Shown one piece after another: positions 27,012 through 36,816 of a DNA stretch of 64,000 nt. The position numbers were made by a program, and so were the translations under genes. The notes below the pieces were generated by a model. The model saw nothing but the letters and a program-made list of their open reading frames with translations. It was not told where the DNA came from and searched no databases. The DNA is from Marinomonas rhizomae (lineage in GTDB: Bacteria; Pseudomonadota; Gammaproteobacteria; Pseudomonadales; Marinomonadaceae). How positions within the stretch are numbered: position 1 is the first letter of the stretch; each line of letters opens with the position of its first letter. Location of the stretch: the NCBI RefSeq assembly GCF_003315485.1, contig NZ_QNSE01000002.1, positions 1 through 64,000 on the forward strand, read 5' to 3'.

Positions 27012-28442
27012 TCAGAGGAAGTGCCAAAATTTTGCGACTAACCGATGAATACGACGCTGGTACGGTGGACGCAATAAGGCAAGCACACTCGGTCCATGCT
27101 TACGCAATATCGATTTGCTATGCGAAAAAGTGTGAAAACCTTCCTCGGCATGATAAGCCCCCATTCCTGACGCGCCAATACCACCGAACGGCAAATCAGC
27201 CTGTGCGACTTGAATCAAAGAGTGGTTGATCACTAAGCTGCCACTGGCGATCGCTTCCTCACAGCGCTTTTGGTCTTCATTCTGTTTCGTAAACAAGTAC
27301 ATTGATAAAGGTCGAGGACGCTGCTGGATATAAGCTAAAGCTTCGGACAGATCCGTATAGGTTAAAACAGGTAACAAAGGCCCAAATATCTCGTCTTGCA
27401 TCACACTCAAGGTTTCGTCTGGTTGATGCAGTACATGCAATGCTAGCTTGCTATCACTTTCCTCTGGGCCTTGCGCCATAAGATTGTCACATACCACTCC
27501 AGCCGCCCGTGCTTGTTCTAAATAGCCTTTGAGGCGGTTTAATTGCCGAGCGTTAATCAGACTTGTGTAATCAGGGCTAAGCACACCATTTGGGTAATAA
27601 GCAGCGAGCTCCTGTCTCATATAGTCAATTAAGGTCTGTTTTTGGTCGGAATGACACAGGACGTAATCGGGAGCAACACAGGTTTGCCCAGCGTTAAGCA
27701 TTTTACCAAACACTAGTTTTTTGGCCGTATCGCGCAAATCTGCTGACGGAGCGACCAACAAAGGAGATTTACCACCCAACTCCAAGGTAATAGGCGTTAA
27801 GTGTTCAGCGGCATTGCGCATAATAATATAACCCACGGATGTTGAGCCAGTAAACAGAAGATGGTCAAATGGCAAACGACTGAATTCATTGCCTATTTCA
27901 GTCTCACCTTCAACCACTTCTACCCAATCGCTTCCTAACGCATGAGTCACTATATCGCGTAACACTCGATTGGTATCGGGACAGAATTCCGACAACTTCA
28001 TCATCACCCGATTACCGGCAGCTAACGCGCCAACCAAAGGCCCTATGGACAGTAACACAGGATAATTCCATGGAGACATGACACCGACAACACCTTTTGG
28101 CTGATAGTACACCTGAGCGCTTGCAGGCAAGGTGCTGATATGAACCTTGCGTCTTGATGGTTTCATCCATTTCGCAAGGTGACGTTTCGCGTGCTTTATT
28201 TCACCAAGTAAAGGAACCAGCTCAATCAAGCGTGACTCTTCGTGGGCACGCTGCCCAAAATCTTTCTGCAAAGCATCTAATAAATTGAGCTCATGATCCA
28301 TTAACGCGGCTTGTAAACGAGTAAGGCATTGTCGGCGTTCTTCCTCAGCAGGAAAGGGGTTTTGCTGGGCCACATTTCTCAGCCGGGATAATGCCGAATA
28401 AATCTCATCTTTTGAAGAAAAAGCAACCGATGTGATGTTCAT
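27012..28442 (-). CDS. calB: Aldehyde dehydrogenase, coniferyl-aldehyde type
   Basis: NAD(P)-dependent aldehyde dehydrogenase of 476 residues. The general-base glutamate lies in TLELGGKSPLL and the catalytic cysteine in MLNAGQTCVAPDYV. PWNYPVLLSIGPLVGALAAG marks the cofactor domain. The hydrophobic, basic C-terminal tail (LRPPYQRRIHRLVAKFWHFL) is typical of the coniferyl aldehyde dehydrogenase group, which may act on aromatic or long-chain aldehydes. The neighbours do not form a lignin-monomer pathway, so the physiological substrate is uncertain. Confidence 0.85.
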   Translation of the reverse strand: MNITSVAFSSKDEIYSALSRLRNVAQQNPFPAEEERRQCLTRLQAALMDHELNLLDALQKDFGQRAHEESRLIELVPLLGEIKHAKRHLAKWMKPSRRKVHISTLPASAQVYYQPKGVVGVMSPWNYPVLLSIGPLVGALAAGNRVMMKLSEFCPDTNRVLRDIVTHALGSDWVEVVEGETEIGNEFSRLPFDHLLFTGSTSVGYIIMRNAAEHLTPITLELGGKSPLLVAPSADLRDTAKKLVFGKMLNAGQTCVAPDYVLCHSDQKQTLIDYMRQELAAYYPNGVLSPDYTSLINARQLNRLKGYLEQARAAGVVCDNLMAQGPEESDSKLALHVLHQPDETLSVMQDEIFGPLLPVLTYTDLSEALAYIQQRPRPLSMYLFTKQNEDQKRCEEAIASGSLVINHSLIQVAQADLPFGGIGASGMGAYHAEEGFHTFSHSKSILRKHGPSVLALLRPPYQRRIHRLVAKFWHFL

Positions 28443-28536
28443 TATGACCTCTTAACGTCTCGTTATTATTTTATGATCAAACGCCACTTATTAACTACAC
28501 TATCTAATGATTCATCACGAATGCAAGGAGCAAATC

Positions 28537-29157
28537 ATGGCAACTATTTTATGTTATGGGGATTCACTTACTTGGGGACGAGTACCTAACGGTGGGCGTT
28601 ACCCGAAACATTTACGCTGGCCAACCATACTCAATGACTTATTGGGCCAACAGCATCAGGTTATTAACTTCGGATTGCCGGGTAGAACGACGATCTGGAA
28701 TGATCCATTTTTAGAAGGGCGAAATGGCCTCGAATACCTTCAAGCGGCATTAGAAACGTTCGGCCCTGTCGATATTTTAATATTGATGTTGGGGACCAAT
28801 GATTTGAAGAGACATTTCCATATTGGTGCCTACGAAGCGGCAAAAGGAGTAGAAAAACTGATCGAAAAGTCAAGAATGCCCAATGACAACGATTTTCCAG
28901 CACCCACTCTTGTAGTGATCGCTCCACCAAATATTTTATCCCCAATCGGCTCTATGGCCGAAAGTTTTGACGGCGCCATTGAAAAATCACAACATTTTCA
29001 CCAATACTACCAAGAGGTAGCCATGCGCAACCAATGCATTTTTCTCAATGCTGCTGGGGTATTACAACCAAGTGACATGGATGGCGTTCACTTAGACACG
29101 CAAGATAATGAGCAATTAGCGCACTCTATATATTCTTTGATAAAAACTGAAATATGA
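28537..29157 (+). CDS. SGNH/GDSL-family hydrolase (arylesterase-like)
   Basis: Esterase-type hydrolase of about 206 residues without a signal peptide. Block I is ILCYGDSLTWGR (nucleophile serine), block II glycine is in NFGLPGRTT, block III is LMLGTNDLK and block V is DMDGVHLD with the Asp-His pair. The start at 28537 is chosen because AAGGAG lies 6 bp upstream; an upstream in-frame ATG at 28507 lacks such a site. Related enzymes cleave aryl or acyl esters. It is divergent from the aldehyde dehydrogenase gene, so the two may share control. Confidence 0.88.
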   Translation: MATILCYGDSLTWGRVPNGGRYPKHLRWPTILNDLLGQQHQVINFGLPGRTTIWNDPFLEGRNGLEYLQAALETFGPVDILILMLGTNDLKRHFHIGAYEAAKGVEKLIEKSRMPNDNDFPAPTLVVIAPPNILSPIGSMAESFDGAIEKSQHFHQYYQEVAMRNQCIFLNAAGVLQPSDMDGVHLDTQDNEQLAHSIYSLIKTEI

Positions 29158-29610
29158 AATTAAAATTCTGTTTTATAAGGTTTTTTTAATTTTTAATGGT
29201 GACTTTAGCTGTTTCGACAGTAACAGCTTACCCTCTACAAGAGAGCACTATTAATATAACCAAAATAGATTTTGTTGCTTATGGCTATTGACATAGAAGA
29301 GAAGATCTAGCAGTACAAAAGGAATGATTGAAAATCGTATAAAATATGCACGATTATTTGCTGATACGGCCTTTTTAACGAAATAATCGCTCACCTGAAT
29401 TTTCTTGCACAAAGTTATCCACAGGACTATTGGGTGAGCATCTTCTATTAAAACATTTTCTTGAATACCACTAAAACACGAAAAATCTGCTTCTGTATGC
29501 TCAATTTCCTTGTTTTTTGTACCTCGTAATTATGATGCAAATCCGTATGATTTATTTATTCAATTTGTTTCTAATCCGCCTCTCGAACAAACGCAGTAAG
29601 GAGAAAAGCA
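29158..29610. other. Gene-free structured region with a DnaA-box match
   Basis: No gene is supportable in 453 bp. There are three overlapping inverted repeats: AATCGT/ACGATT (29333-29338, 29350-29355), CGATTATTT/AAATAATCG (29351-29359, 29381-29389) and GCTCACC/GGTGAGC (29389-29395, 29433-29439). Because they share arms or abut, they could form alternative folds. TTATCCACA, the consensus DnaA box, lies at 29415-29423 inside the last loop. The downstream end holds the promoter and AAGGAG site of the next gene. Confidence 0.5.
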
Positions 29611-30480
29611 ATGAAAGTAAGTTTCATCGGACTAGGTACTATGGGTTACCCAATGGCAGGCCATGTGAGTAAAGCAGGCCATCAAGTAGTCGTCTTCAAT
29701 CGATCGACTCAAAAAGCCCAAAACTGGTGTGAAGAATACGCGGGGACATTTGCTACAACTCCAGCCCTTGCAGCGCAAGATGCCGACATTGTACTGACTT
29801 GCGTTGGCAACGACGACGATTTACGCGCCGTGTATTTAGGAACAGACGGCGCATTTCAACAAGCAAAAGCAGGCACACTATTTATTGATCACACGACAGC
29901 ATCAGCAGAGGTGGCAAAAGAGCTTCATCAGGCAGCTCAAGAGCGCGGCTTTTACTTCATGGATGCGCCCGTTTCTGGCGGCCAAGCTGGAGCAGTAAAT
30001 GGTGTATTAACCGTCATGATAGGTGGTTCGAAAAGCGATTTGGATCAAGCTCAACCAATATTAGACTGCTACGCAAAAGCCACCAGTTTAATGGGTCCGG
30101 TAGGAAATGGTCAGATCGCAAAAATGGTTAACCAGATTCTTATTGGTGGTGTGTTGTCCGGTTTATCAGAAGGTATGCGTTTTGCCCAGACTGCAGGTTT
30201 AGATATTGCTTCATTGATTGATACCCTCAAACACGGCGCAGCGGGATCTTGGCAATTAGAAAACCGCGGTGAAACCATGACAAAAGACGAATTTGACTTT
30301 GGTTTCGCGATCGAATGGATGCATAAGGACTTGGGACTATGTTTGGCACAAGCCGAAAAGATGGGCCTAAATCTACCGCTCACACAATCGGTTGACCAAG
30401 ACTATCAAGCTCTGATGGCTGAAGGTCGAGGTCGCCAAGACACATCTGTATTGATAAAAGCGTTCGATAAGAAAGCTTAA
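29611..30480 (+). CDS. NAD(P)-dependent beta-hydroxyacid dehydrogenase (GarR/MmsB-like)
   Basis: Cytoplasmic reductase/dehydrogenase of 289 residues. The N-terminal Rossmann motif is VSFIGLGTMGYPMAGHV, the substrate-binding motif is FMDAPVSGGQAGA, and the catalytic lysine lies in NGQIAKMVNQILIGG. These define the 3-hydroxyisobutyrate/tartronate-semialdehyde reductase family; the exact substrate cannot be told by eye. The AAGGAG site is strong. A stable hairpin follows the stop. It stands alone between two gene-free stretches. Confidence 0.88.
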   Translation: MKVSFIGLGTMGYPMAGHVSKAGHQVVVFNRSTQKAQNWCEEYAGTFATTPALAAQDADIVLTCVGNDDDLRAVYLGTDGAFQQAKAGTLFIDHTTASAEVAKELHQAAQERGFYFMDAPVSGGQAGAVNGVLTVMIGGSKSDLDQAQPILDCYAKATSLMGPVGNGQIAKMVNQILIGGVLSGLSEGMRFAQTAGLDIASLIDTLKHGAAGSWQLENRGETMTKDEFDFGFAIEWMHKDLGLCLAQAEKMGLNLPLTQSVDQDYQALMAEGRGRQDTSVLIKAFDKKA

Positions 30481-30495
30481 TGTAACATCAATCAA

Positions 30496-30529
30496 TCGTT
30501 TAATGTTTCTATGAGGAAGCATTAAACGA
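30496..30529 (+). terminator. Hairpin after the beta-hydroxyacid dehydrogenase gene
   Basis: Arms TCGTTTAATGTTTC (30496-30509) and GAAGCATTAAACGA (30516-30529) pair over 14 bp with one G-U pair and a 6-nt loop, 16 bp past the stop. No U-tract follows, so it could be a processing or stabilising stem. Confidence 0.55.
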
Positions 30530-30832
30530 GCTTCCAAAGGTAAAAAAACACAACGTTCGGCCTCATTTCATCCCTGCCTTTTGCAGCTTTTTAATAAAAA
30601 ACGTCTCTTTTTTTTCATATTCCTTACTTAGGCTTTTTCAGCCAAAACCTTTGCTATCAAGGCTTCACCTTGCTTAGAAAGATTCTGTATTCAATACACG
30701 TATAGGGCATATCATTATTTCGATTGGTTATTTAAATAGCCTTGAGTACTCTTCAGAGACGCTGTTTTTGATGCTTCTGTTTATTCAGGCTCATCATTTA
30801 TAGCTAAAGGGGGCTCAGGGATGAGGCAGAAC

Positions 30833-30870
30833 AACCCCATTCGGACTAGGAGTTTGGATGGGGTTTGTTT
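30833..30870 (+). terminator. Possible attenuator hairpin upstream of dppA
   Basis: AACCCCAT (30833-30840) pairs with ATGGGGTT (30858-30865), extended by a TC/GG wobble inside, and TGTTT follows. Its position in the leader of the peptide-importer operon suggests conditional termination, but no leader peptide or known riboswitch core was recognised. Confidence 0.4.
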
Positions 30871-30988
30871 CTCATACTGATTAAAGATGGCTCTTTTCCT
30901 ACCCAGAAAATCACAAAAGTAACAAATACCTTAATTCGACTTCCCACGTGTTTAACACGAAATATAATTACGTTAATGGAGAGTTACA

Positions 30989-32581
30989 ATGAAAAAAGGG
31001 CTAGCAAAACTAACGCTTGCACTCATGGCTGCTGGAGCAATCGGCACATCTGCTCACGCTGCATCCACATTGGTTTATTGTTCAGAAGGCAGCCCAGAGG
31101 GCTTTAACCCAGCATTTTATACCGCTGGTACTACTTTTGATGCGACATCTAAAAACATGTTCAACCGTTTAGTTGAATTCAAATTGGGTACAACAGAAAC
31201 GGAGCCGGGCTTAGCAACAAGCTATGACGTTTCTAGCGATGGTCTTGAATACACTTTCCATTTGCGTAAAGGCGTGAAATTCCATGCTGCAAAAGACTTT
31301 AAACCAACACGTGACTTTAACGCTGACGATGTGATCTTCACTTTCGATCGTCAAGGCAACAAAGAAAACCCTTACCACACAGTATCAGGTGGCTCTTACG
31401 AGTACTTTACTGGCATGGGTATGGACACGCTAATCAAGAAAATCGAAAAGATTGACGACTATACAGTGAAGTTCGTTTTAACTAAGCCTGAAGCGCCTTT
31501 CGTTGCTAACCTTGCCATGGACTTTGCGTCTATCTTTTCTAAAGAACAAGCCGACGCTTATATGAAAGCAGGCACACCTGAAAAATTGGATATTGATCCA
31601 GTTGGCACGGGCCCTTTCCAAAAAGTTCAGTACCAAAAAGACTCTTTGATTCGCTACACAGCGTTTAAAGATTATTGGAAAGGCAAAGCAAAAATTGATC
31701 GTCTTGTCTTCTCTATCACGCCAGACGCCTCTGTTCGTTACGCGAAACTAAAAGCGGGCGAGTGTGATGTGATGCCGTATCCAAACCCTGCAGATTTGAA
31801 GCAAATGGAAGCGGATCCAAACATCAACCTAATGAGCCAAGAAGGCTTGAACGTTGGTTACTTGGCGTTTAATACGCAGAAGAAACCATTCAACGATATT
31901 CGTGTTCGCCAAGCATTAAGCTTAGCAACCGATAAGAGCGCCATCATTGATGCGGTGTTCCAAGGCGCGGGGAAAGCGGCTAAAAACCCAATTCCACCGA
32001 CTATGTGGTCTTACAACAAAAACGTTGTGGATTACCCATACGACCCAGTAAAAGCGAAAAAACTGCTTGCTGAAGCGGGTTATCCAGATGGCTTCTCTAC
32101 CAACATCTGGGCAATGCCAGTACAACGTCCATACAACCCAAATGCGCGTCGTATGGCTGAAATCATGCAAGAGGATTGGTCTAAAGTCGGTGTGAAAGCA
32201 GAAATCGTTTCTTACGAATGGGGTGAGTACCTAAACCGTTCTAAGAAAGGTGAGCACGATACCGTATTACTAGGTTGGACCGGCGATAATGGTGACCCAG
32301 ATAACTTCCTATATGTATTGCTAGGCTGTGATGCCGTTGGAGGCTCTAACCGTGCGCAATGGTGTAACGAAGAATTCAACAACTTGCTTCTACAAGCAAA
32401 ACAAACCTCTGATAAAGCGGAACGTACAAAAGACTACGAAGAAGCTCAGGTTGTTTTCAAACGTGAAGCACCATGGATCACTATCGCTCATTCCGTGGTT
32501 TACGAGCCAATTCGTAAAGAAGTGAAAGGCTACAAAATTGACCCACTTGGCGGTCACTACTTCTACAACGTCAGCAAATAA
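30989..32581 (+). CDS. dppA: Peptide ABC transporter periplasmic binding protein, DppA-like
   Basis: Solute-binding protein of 530 residues with a signal peptide (KLTLALMAAGAIGTSAHA). The mature N-terminus STLVYCSEGSPEGFNPAFYT is typical of DppA, and KPFNDIRVRQALSLATDK plus HDTVLLGWTGDNGDPDNFL are family hallmarks. It delivers dipeptides (or heme or 5-aminolevulinate in some DppA proteins) to the DppBCDF complex encoded next. The start follows GGAG. A 16-bp hairpin just after the stop probably allows higher expression than the permeases. Confidence 0.95.
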   Translation: MKKGLAKLTLALMAAGAIGTSAHAASTLVYCSEGSPEGFNPAFYTAGTTFDATSKNMFNRLVEFKLGTTETEPGLATSYDVSSDGLEYTFHLRKGVKFHAAKDFKPTRDFNADDVIFTFDRQGNKENPYHTVSGGSYEYFTGMGMDTLIKKIEKIDDYTVKFVLTKPEAPFVANLAMDFASIFSKEQADAYMKAGTPEKLDIDPVGTGPFQKVQYQKDSLIRYTAFKDYWKGKAKIDRLVFSITPDASVRYAKLKAGECDVMPYPNPADLKQMEADPNINLMSQEGLNVGYLAFNTQKKPFNDIRVRQALSLATDKSAIIDAVFQGAGKAAKNPIPPTMWSYNKNVVDYPYDPVKAKKLLAEAGYPDGFSTNIWAMPVQRPYNPNARRMAEIMQEDWSKVGVKAEIVSYEWGEYLNRSKKGEHDTVLLGWTGDNGDPDNFLYVLLGCDAVGGSNRAQWCNEEFNNLLLQAKQTSDKAERTKDYEEAQVVFKREAPWITIAHSVVYEPIRKEVKGYKIDPLGGHYFYNVSK

Positions 32582-32611
32582 TAGACGTTTAGAAATACGT
32601 CCTTTGGACAA

Positions 32612-32649
32612 CAAAGCACTTGCTCGCTGGGACGCGAGCAAGTGCTTTG
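32612..32649 (+). promoter_or_regulatory. Strong intercistronic hairpin between dppA and dppB
   Basis: A perfect 16-bp stem, CAAAGCACTTGCTCGC (32612-32627) and GCGAGCAAGTGCTTTG (32634-32649), with loop TGGGAC. A second small hairpin (CGAGC/GCTCG) follows at about 32655-32668. No U-tract is present, so this is better explained as an mRNA-stabilising or partial-termination element that raises dppA relative to dppBCDF. Confidence 0.8.
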
Positions 32650-32701
32650 CTGACCGAGCGATTTGCTCGATCACATAATATCTCAAGAGAGCCTGTCCTT
32701 T

Positions 32702-33712
32702 ATGTTCCAATTTATTTTCCGTCGCTTAAGCTTAGTTATTCCGACCTTCCTCGGGATCACCTTGCTGACCTTTACCCTTATTCGCTTAATCCCCGGTGAT
32801 CCCATTGAAGTTATGGCCGGTGAACGTGGTGTCAGCGCAGAACGCCACGCCGAGCTAAGTGCTCAACTAGGCTTTGATCAGCCCTTGTATGTTCAGTATT
32901 ACCACTATGTTACTGGCGTTTTACAAGGCGATTTAGGCAACTCTCTCATTACCCGAGAACCGGTGATGAAAGAATTCCTCACGCTTTTTCCAGCTACCAT
33001 TGAATTGGCGGTTTGTGCCGCTATTTTTGCAATTCTGATCGGTTTGCCAGCAGGTATTTTTGCCGCGGTAAAACGCGGTACCGTAATCGATCATTCGGTG
33101 ATGACGTTTTCTCTCACCGGTTATTCCATGCCCATATTCTGGTGGGCGTTATTATTGATGTTGGTGTTTTCCGTAAATCTCGGTTGGACGCCAGTATCTG
33201 GACGAATAGACGTGGTGTATTGGATCGACGACGTGACAGGCTTCATGCTGATCGACTCTTTATTGTCTGATGAAGCAGGCGCATTCACATCGGCCGTATC
33301 ACATCTTATTTTACCAAGTATCGTTCTCGGCACTATTCCCATGGCGGTTATCGCCCGCATGACCCGCTCTTCTATGTTGGAAGTATTAAGCGAAGACTAC
33401 ATTCGTACCGCTCGCGCGAAAGGCATTGCGCCTTGGCGAGTCATAGTGATTCACGCGCTCCGTAACGCTTTGATTCCGGTTATTACCGTTATCGGTTTGC
33501 AGGTGGGTATTTTGTTATCTGGTGCGATTCTGACCGAAACGGTTTTTGCTTGGCCTGGTATCGGTAAATGGCTGATCGAGTCTATCGGACGCCGTGATTA
33601 CCCCGTTGTACAAGGCGGTATTTTGATTGTCGCTTGTATCATCATTGTCGTAAATCTCTTGGTAGATATTACATACGGCATTGTTAACCCACGTATTCGA
33701 CACAGCCGATAA
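32702..33712 (+). CDS. dppB: Peptide ABC transporter permease, DppB-like
   Basis: Inner-membrane permease of about 336 residues starting MFQFIFRRLSLVIPTFLGIT, the typical DppB N-terminus with membrane helix 1, then the FTLIRLIPGDP motif. The EAA loop is DYIRTARAKGIAPWRVIVIH. The start is 32702; an upstream in-frame codon at 32663 falls within the intercistronic hairpin zone. Five or six helices are visible. It pairs with DppC. Confidence 0.94.
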   Translation: MFQFIFRRLSLVIPTFLGITLLTFTLIRLIPGDPIEVMAGERGVSAERHAELSAQLGFDQPLYVQYYHYVTGVLQGDLGNSLITREPVMKEFLTLFPATIELAVCAAIFAILIGLPAGIFAAVKRGTVIDHSVMTFSLTGYSMPIFWWALLLMLVFSVNLGWTPVSGRIDVVYWIDDVTGFMLIDSLLSDEAGAFTSAVSHLILPSIVLGTIPMAVIARMTRSSMLEVLSEDYIRTARAKGIAPWRVIVIHALRNALIPVITVIGLQVGILLSGAILTETVFAWPGIGKWLIESIGRRDYPVVQGGILIVACIIIVVNLLVDITYGIVNPRIRHSR

Positions 33713-33722
33713 GGAGGCGTTT

Positions 33723-34637
33723 ATGACAACATCTACAGAAACGTCCACGACAGACATTCCATTGACAGCTCCAACGCCAATGACGCCACTGCAAGAGTTT
33801 TGGCATTATTTCAGCAGCAACAAAGGCGCTGTAGCCGGTTTAGTCGTTATTGCGATCATTTGCTTCATGGCCGTCTTTGCCAATTTTGTTGCCCCGCACT
33901 CACCTTCTGACCAATACCGCGATGCGCTGCTATTGCCGCCAGCGTGGTTAGACGGCGGTAACTGGTCTTTTGTTTTAGGTACAGACGATGTAGGCCGAGA
34001 TATCTTGTCTCGCTTAATTTACGGCTCACGCCTTTCTATTGCAGTGGGTATTGTGGCCGTTACTGCTTCCTTGGTGATGGGTATTCTGCTAGGCCTGATT
34101 GCTGGCTACTTTAAAGGCATGATAGACACCGCCATCATGCGTATTGTCGATATCATGTTGGCGATGCCAAGCTTGTTGTTGGCGATTGCGATCGTCGCCA
34201 TCTTAGGACCAAGCATCGTGAATGCGGCCTTGGCGATTTCCATTGTCTCACTACCGCATTATGTGCGTTTGACCCGCGCGGCGACCATGGCTGAAATGTC
34301 CCGAGATTATGTGACGTCTTCTCGCGTAATCGGTGCTAGTCCACTGCGTTTGATGTTTATCTGTATCTTGCCAAACTGCTTAGCGCCATTGATCGTGCAA
34401 GCAACGTTAGGCTTTTCCAGCGCCATCCTAGATATGGCGGCCCTAGGCTTTCTTGGCCTTGGCGCTCAACCACCAACCCCAGAATGGGGTTCTATGTTAG
34501 CCGATGCATTGCAGTTTGTTCAGCGTGCTTGGTGGGTGGTTACTTTCCCCGGTTTGATGATTTTGATCACAGTACTGGCGTTTAACCTCATGGGTGATGG
34601 CTTGCGTGATGCCCTTGATCCCAAGTTGAAACAGTAA
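33723..34637 (+). CDS. dppC: Peptide ABC transporter permease, DppC-like
   Basis: Second peptide permease, about 304 residues. A threonine-rich polar N-terminus precedes [20 protein letters not shown] (helix 1), then the [19 protein letters not shown] motif and the EAA loop [20 protein letters not shown]. The start at 33723 has a full AAGGAGG site 7 bp upstream. It lies 10 bp after dppB and 11 bp before dppD. Confidence 0.94.
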   Translation: MTTSTETSTTDIPLTAPTPMTPLQEFWHYFSSNKGAVAGLVVIAIICFMAVFANFVAPHSPSDQYRDALLLPPAWLDGGNWSFVLGTDDVGRDILSRLIYGSRLSIAVGIVAVTASLVMGILLGLIAGYFKGMIDTAIMRIVDIMLAMPSLLLAIAIVAILGPSIVNAALAISIVSLPHYVRLTRAATMAEMSRDYVTSSRVIGASPLRLMFICILPNCLAPLIVQATLGFSSAILDMAALGFLGLGAQPPTPEWGSMLADALQFVQRAWWVVTFPGLMILITVLAFNLMGDGLRDALDPKLKQ

Positions 34638-34648
34638 GAGAGGTTGTT

Positions 34649-35617
34649 ATGTCACTGTTACAGTTGGAAAATTTAAGCGTTACCTTCGGCAATTTTCGCG
34701 CCGTGGATAACATCAGTTACAAGGTCGAAGAAGGGGAAGTTCTCGGCATCGTTGGGGAATCTGGCTCAGGTAAGAGTGTGAGTTCATTGTCCATCATGGG
34801 CTTGATCGATTTCCCAGGTAAAGTGAGCGCAGACCAATTAACCTTTGATGGTCAAGATCTGCAAGCCATGCCAGAAAAGCAACGTCGCAAGCTTACTGGC
34901 TCCGACATTGCTATGATCTTCCAAGATCCAATGACCAGCCTTAACCCATGTTTCACCGTGGGTTATCAGATAATGGAAGCGCTGAAAACACACCAAGGCG
35001 GCAGCAAGAAAGAGCTGAGAACCCGTGCGATTGAGTTATTAACACAAGTAGGTATTCCAGCACCGGAATCGCGTTTGGACAATTATCCTCATCAGCTTTC
35101 AGGCGGAATGAGCCAGCGTGTCATGATCGCCATGTCGATTGCCTGTGATCCGCGTTTATTGATCGCAGACGAGCCGACAACCGCGCTAGACGTGACGATA
35201 CAAGCGCAGATCATTGATCTATTGATTGAGTTGCAACGCAAGAAGCAAATGGGCTTGGTGCTGATCACTCACGATTTGGCTCTCGTGGCCGAAGTGGCTC
35301 ATCGCGTTATCGTCATGTACGCGGGTCAAATTGTCGAATCTGGCCCAGCGTCGGAAGTCTTTAGCACCCCAAGGCATCCCTACACTCAAGCCTTGCTGGC
35401 TTCTTTACCTGAATCGGCTGCCGGTAAAGCGCGTCTTGAAGCCTTGCCCGGCGTGGTCCCAGGTCAATATGATCGCCCGTTGGGTTGTTTACTAAGCCCG
35501 CGTTGTCCTTATGCGACCGATCATTGCCGTAAGGTTGAACCTGCGAACCAAGGCGATCTTGATCGCCAAGTGAAATGCCACACGCCATTGGACAGTGAAG
35601 GGAGACCAGCCGCATGA
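34649..35617 (+). CDS. dppD: Peptide ABC transporter ATPase, DppD-like
   Basis: ATPase of 322 residues: Walker A GESGSGKS, signature [12 protein letters not shown], Walker [15 protein letters not shown] and switch THD. The C-terminal oligopeptide-transporter extension carries cysteines ([15 protein letters not shown]) that, in the family, can bind a 4Fe-4S cluster. Its stop overlaps the dppF start by 4 bp. Confidence 0.95.
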   Translation: MSLLQLENLSVTFGNFRAVDNISYKVEEGEVLGIVGESGSGKSVSSLSIMGLIDFPGKVSADQLTFDGQDLQAMPEKQRRKLTGSDIAMIFQDPMTSLNPCFTVGYQIMEALKTHQGGSKKELRTRAIELLTQVGIPAPESRLDNYPHQLSGGMSQRVMIAMSIACDPRLLIADEPTTALDVTIQAQIIDLLIELQRKKQMGLVLITHDLALVAEVAHRVIVMYAGQIVESGPASEVFSTPRHPYTQALLASLPESAAGKARLEALPGVVPGQYDRPLGCLLSPRCPYATDHCRKVEPANQGDLDRQVKCHTPLDSEGRPAA

Positions 35618-36654
35618 ATCAGTCTGACAATTCATCCGATAGCACGTTAATTTTAAAAGCCGAAGATTTAAAGCAGCATTACCATGTGAAACAAGGTCTG
35701 TTTAAACCGGATGCCGTGGTAAAAGCCGTCGATGGCATTAGCTTCAATCTTGAAAAAGGCAAAACCCTTGCGGTTGTGGGCGAATCAGGCTGTGGTAAAT
35801 CCACTCTTGGTCGCATGCTGACCATGATTGAAACACCCACGAGTGGTAAGTTAGCGCACCTTGGTGAAGACTTACTAACCTTGAGTGCAGACGCTCAAGC
35901 GAAACTGCGCCAGAAGATCCAGATCATCTTCCAGAACCCATATGGTTCATTAAACCCGCGTAAGAAAATCGGCGCTATTTTAGAAGAACCTTTGGTAATT
36001 AATACCAAGCTTTCCAAGGCCGAGCGCAAAGAAAAAGCCCTTACAATCATGGCAAAAGTGGGCTTGAAAACCGAACATTACGATCGTTATCCACACATGT
36101 TTTCCGGTGGACAACGTCAGCGTATTGCTATTGCTCGTGGCTTGATGCTTGATCCGAACGTTATCGTCGCTGACGAACCTGTGTCCGCACTGGATGTATC
36201 GGTTCAAGCGCAAGTATTGAACTTGATGATGGATTTGCAGGAAGAGTTTGGATTGAGCTATGTGTTCATTTCTCACGATTTGTCTGTGGTAGAACACATC
36301 GCTGACGACGTGATGGTGATGTACTTAGGCAAAGTGGTAGAACAAGGCTCTCGTGAACAGTTGTTCGAGAACCCAAAACACCCTTATACCTTGGCGCTAT
36401 TATCCAGTACCCCACAACTTTCACCCGATAAACGTCGTGTGCGTATTAAGCTACAAGGCGAACTGCCTTCGCCGCTCAATCCGCCATCTGGCTGTGCTTT
36501 TCACGGACGTTGCAGCTACGCCAACGACCGCTGTAAAAGCGAAACGCCACGACTAAGATTGGACAGTGAAGAAAGCCAAGAGCAAGGCCACATGATTGCT
36601 TGTCATGCTGTGGAAGAAAACCGCATTGAAGCCATTGCTGCCGGTGCCGCGTAA
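35614..36654 (+). CDS. dppF: Peptide ABC transporter ATPase, DppF-like
   Basis: Second ATPase, 346 residues: Walker [10 protein letters not shown], signature [15 protein letters not shown], Walker [15 protein letters not shown] and switch SHD, with the C-terminal cysteine region ([14 protein letters not shown]). It forms the nucleotide-binding dimer with DppD. A compact terminator follows about 40 bp later and closes the operon. Confidence 0.95.
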   Translation: MNQSDNSSDSTLILKAEDLKQHYHVKQGLFKPDAVVKAVDGISFNLEKGKTLAVVGESGCGKSTLGRMLTMIETPTSGKLAHLGEDLLTLSADAQAKLRQKIQIIFQNPYGSLNPRKKIGAILEEPLVINTKLSKAERKEKALTIMAKVGLKTEHYDRYPHMFSGGQRQRIAIARGLMLDPNVIVADEPVSALDVSVQAQVLNLMMDLQEEFGLSYVFISHDLSVVEHIADDVMVMYLGKVVEQGSREQLFENPKHPYTLALLSSTPQLSPDKRRVRIKLQGELPSPLNPPSGCAFHGRCSYANDRCKSETPRLRLDSEESQEQGHMIACHAVEENRIEAIAAGAA

Positions 36655-36694
36655 TACGTCGATAAACCGTCTGCACTTTAAAGTCTGTTTATTA

Positions 36695-36717
36695 AGCGCC
36701 CGTAAGGGCGTTTTTTT
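36695..36717 (+). terminator. Rho-independent terminator of dppABCDF
   Basis: CGCCC (36697-36701), loop GTAA, GGGCG (36706-36710), followed by seven T. Confidence 0.9.
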
Positions 36718-36816
36718 AATAGGCAGCAAGGGCTATAACCGCCATCTATTGACCTTGTAACCCACTGTATGAGCTTATAGAATCCACTACCCACAAACGC
36801 GAAAGGAATGCTTGTC

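Larger units (their letters stand above)
30481..30988. other. Long leader/intergenic region before the peptide ABC operon
   Basis: No gene is seen in 508 bp. A 14-bp hairpin with one G-U pair (arms 30496-30509 and 30516-30529) probably ends or protects the upstream transcript. A second hairpin, AACCCCAT (30833-30840) with ATGGGGTT (30858-30865) followed by TGTTT, lies about 125 bp before dppA and looks like an attenuator or terminator. The remainder is A/T-rich promoter-like sequence. Confidence 0.55.

Noticed and set aside
29415-29423. Replication origin suggested by a DnaA box
   Set aside because: A single box without a cluster, A/T-rich unwinding repeats, or dnaA/dnaN/gidA neighbours does not support an origin.
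32663-32701. Longer DppB start
   Set aside because: It begins in the intercistronic structured region and the conserved DppB N-terminus starts at 32702.
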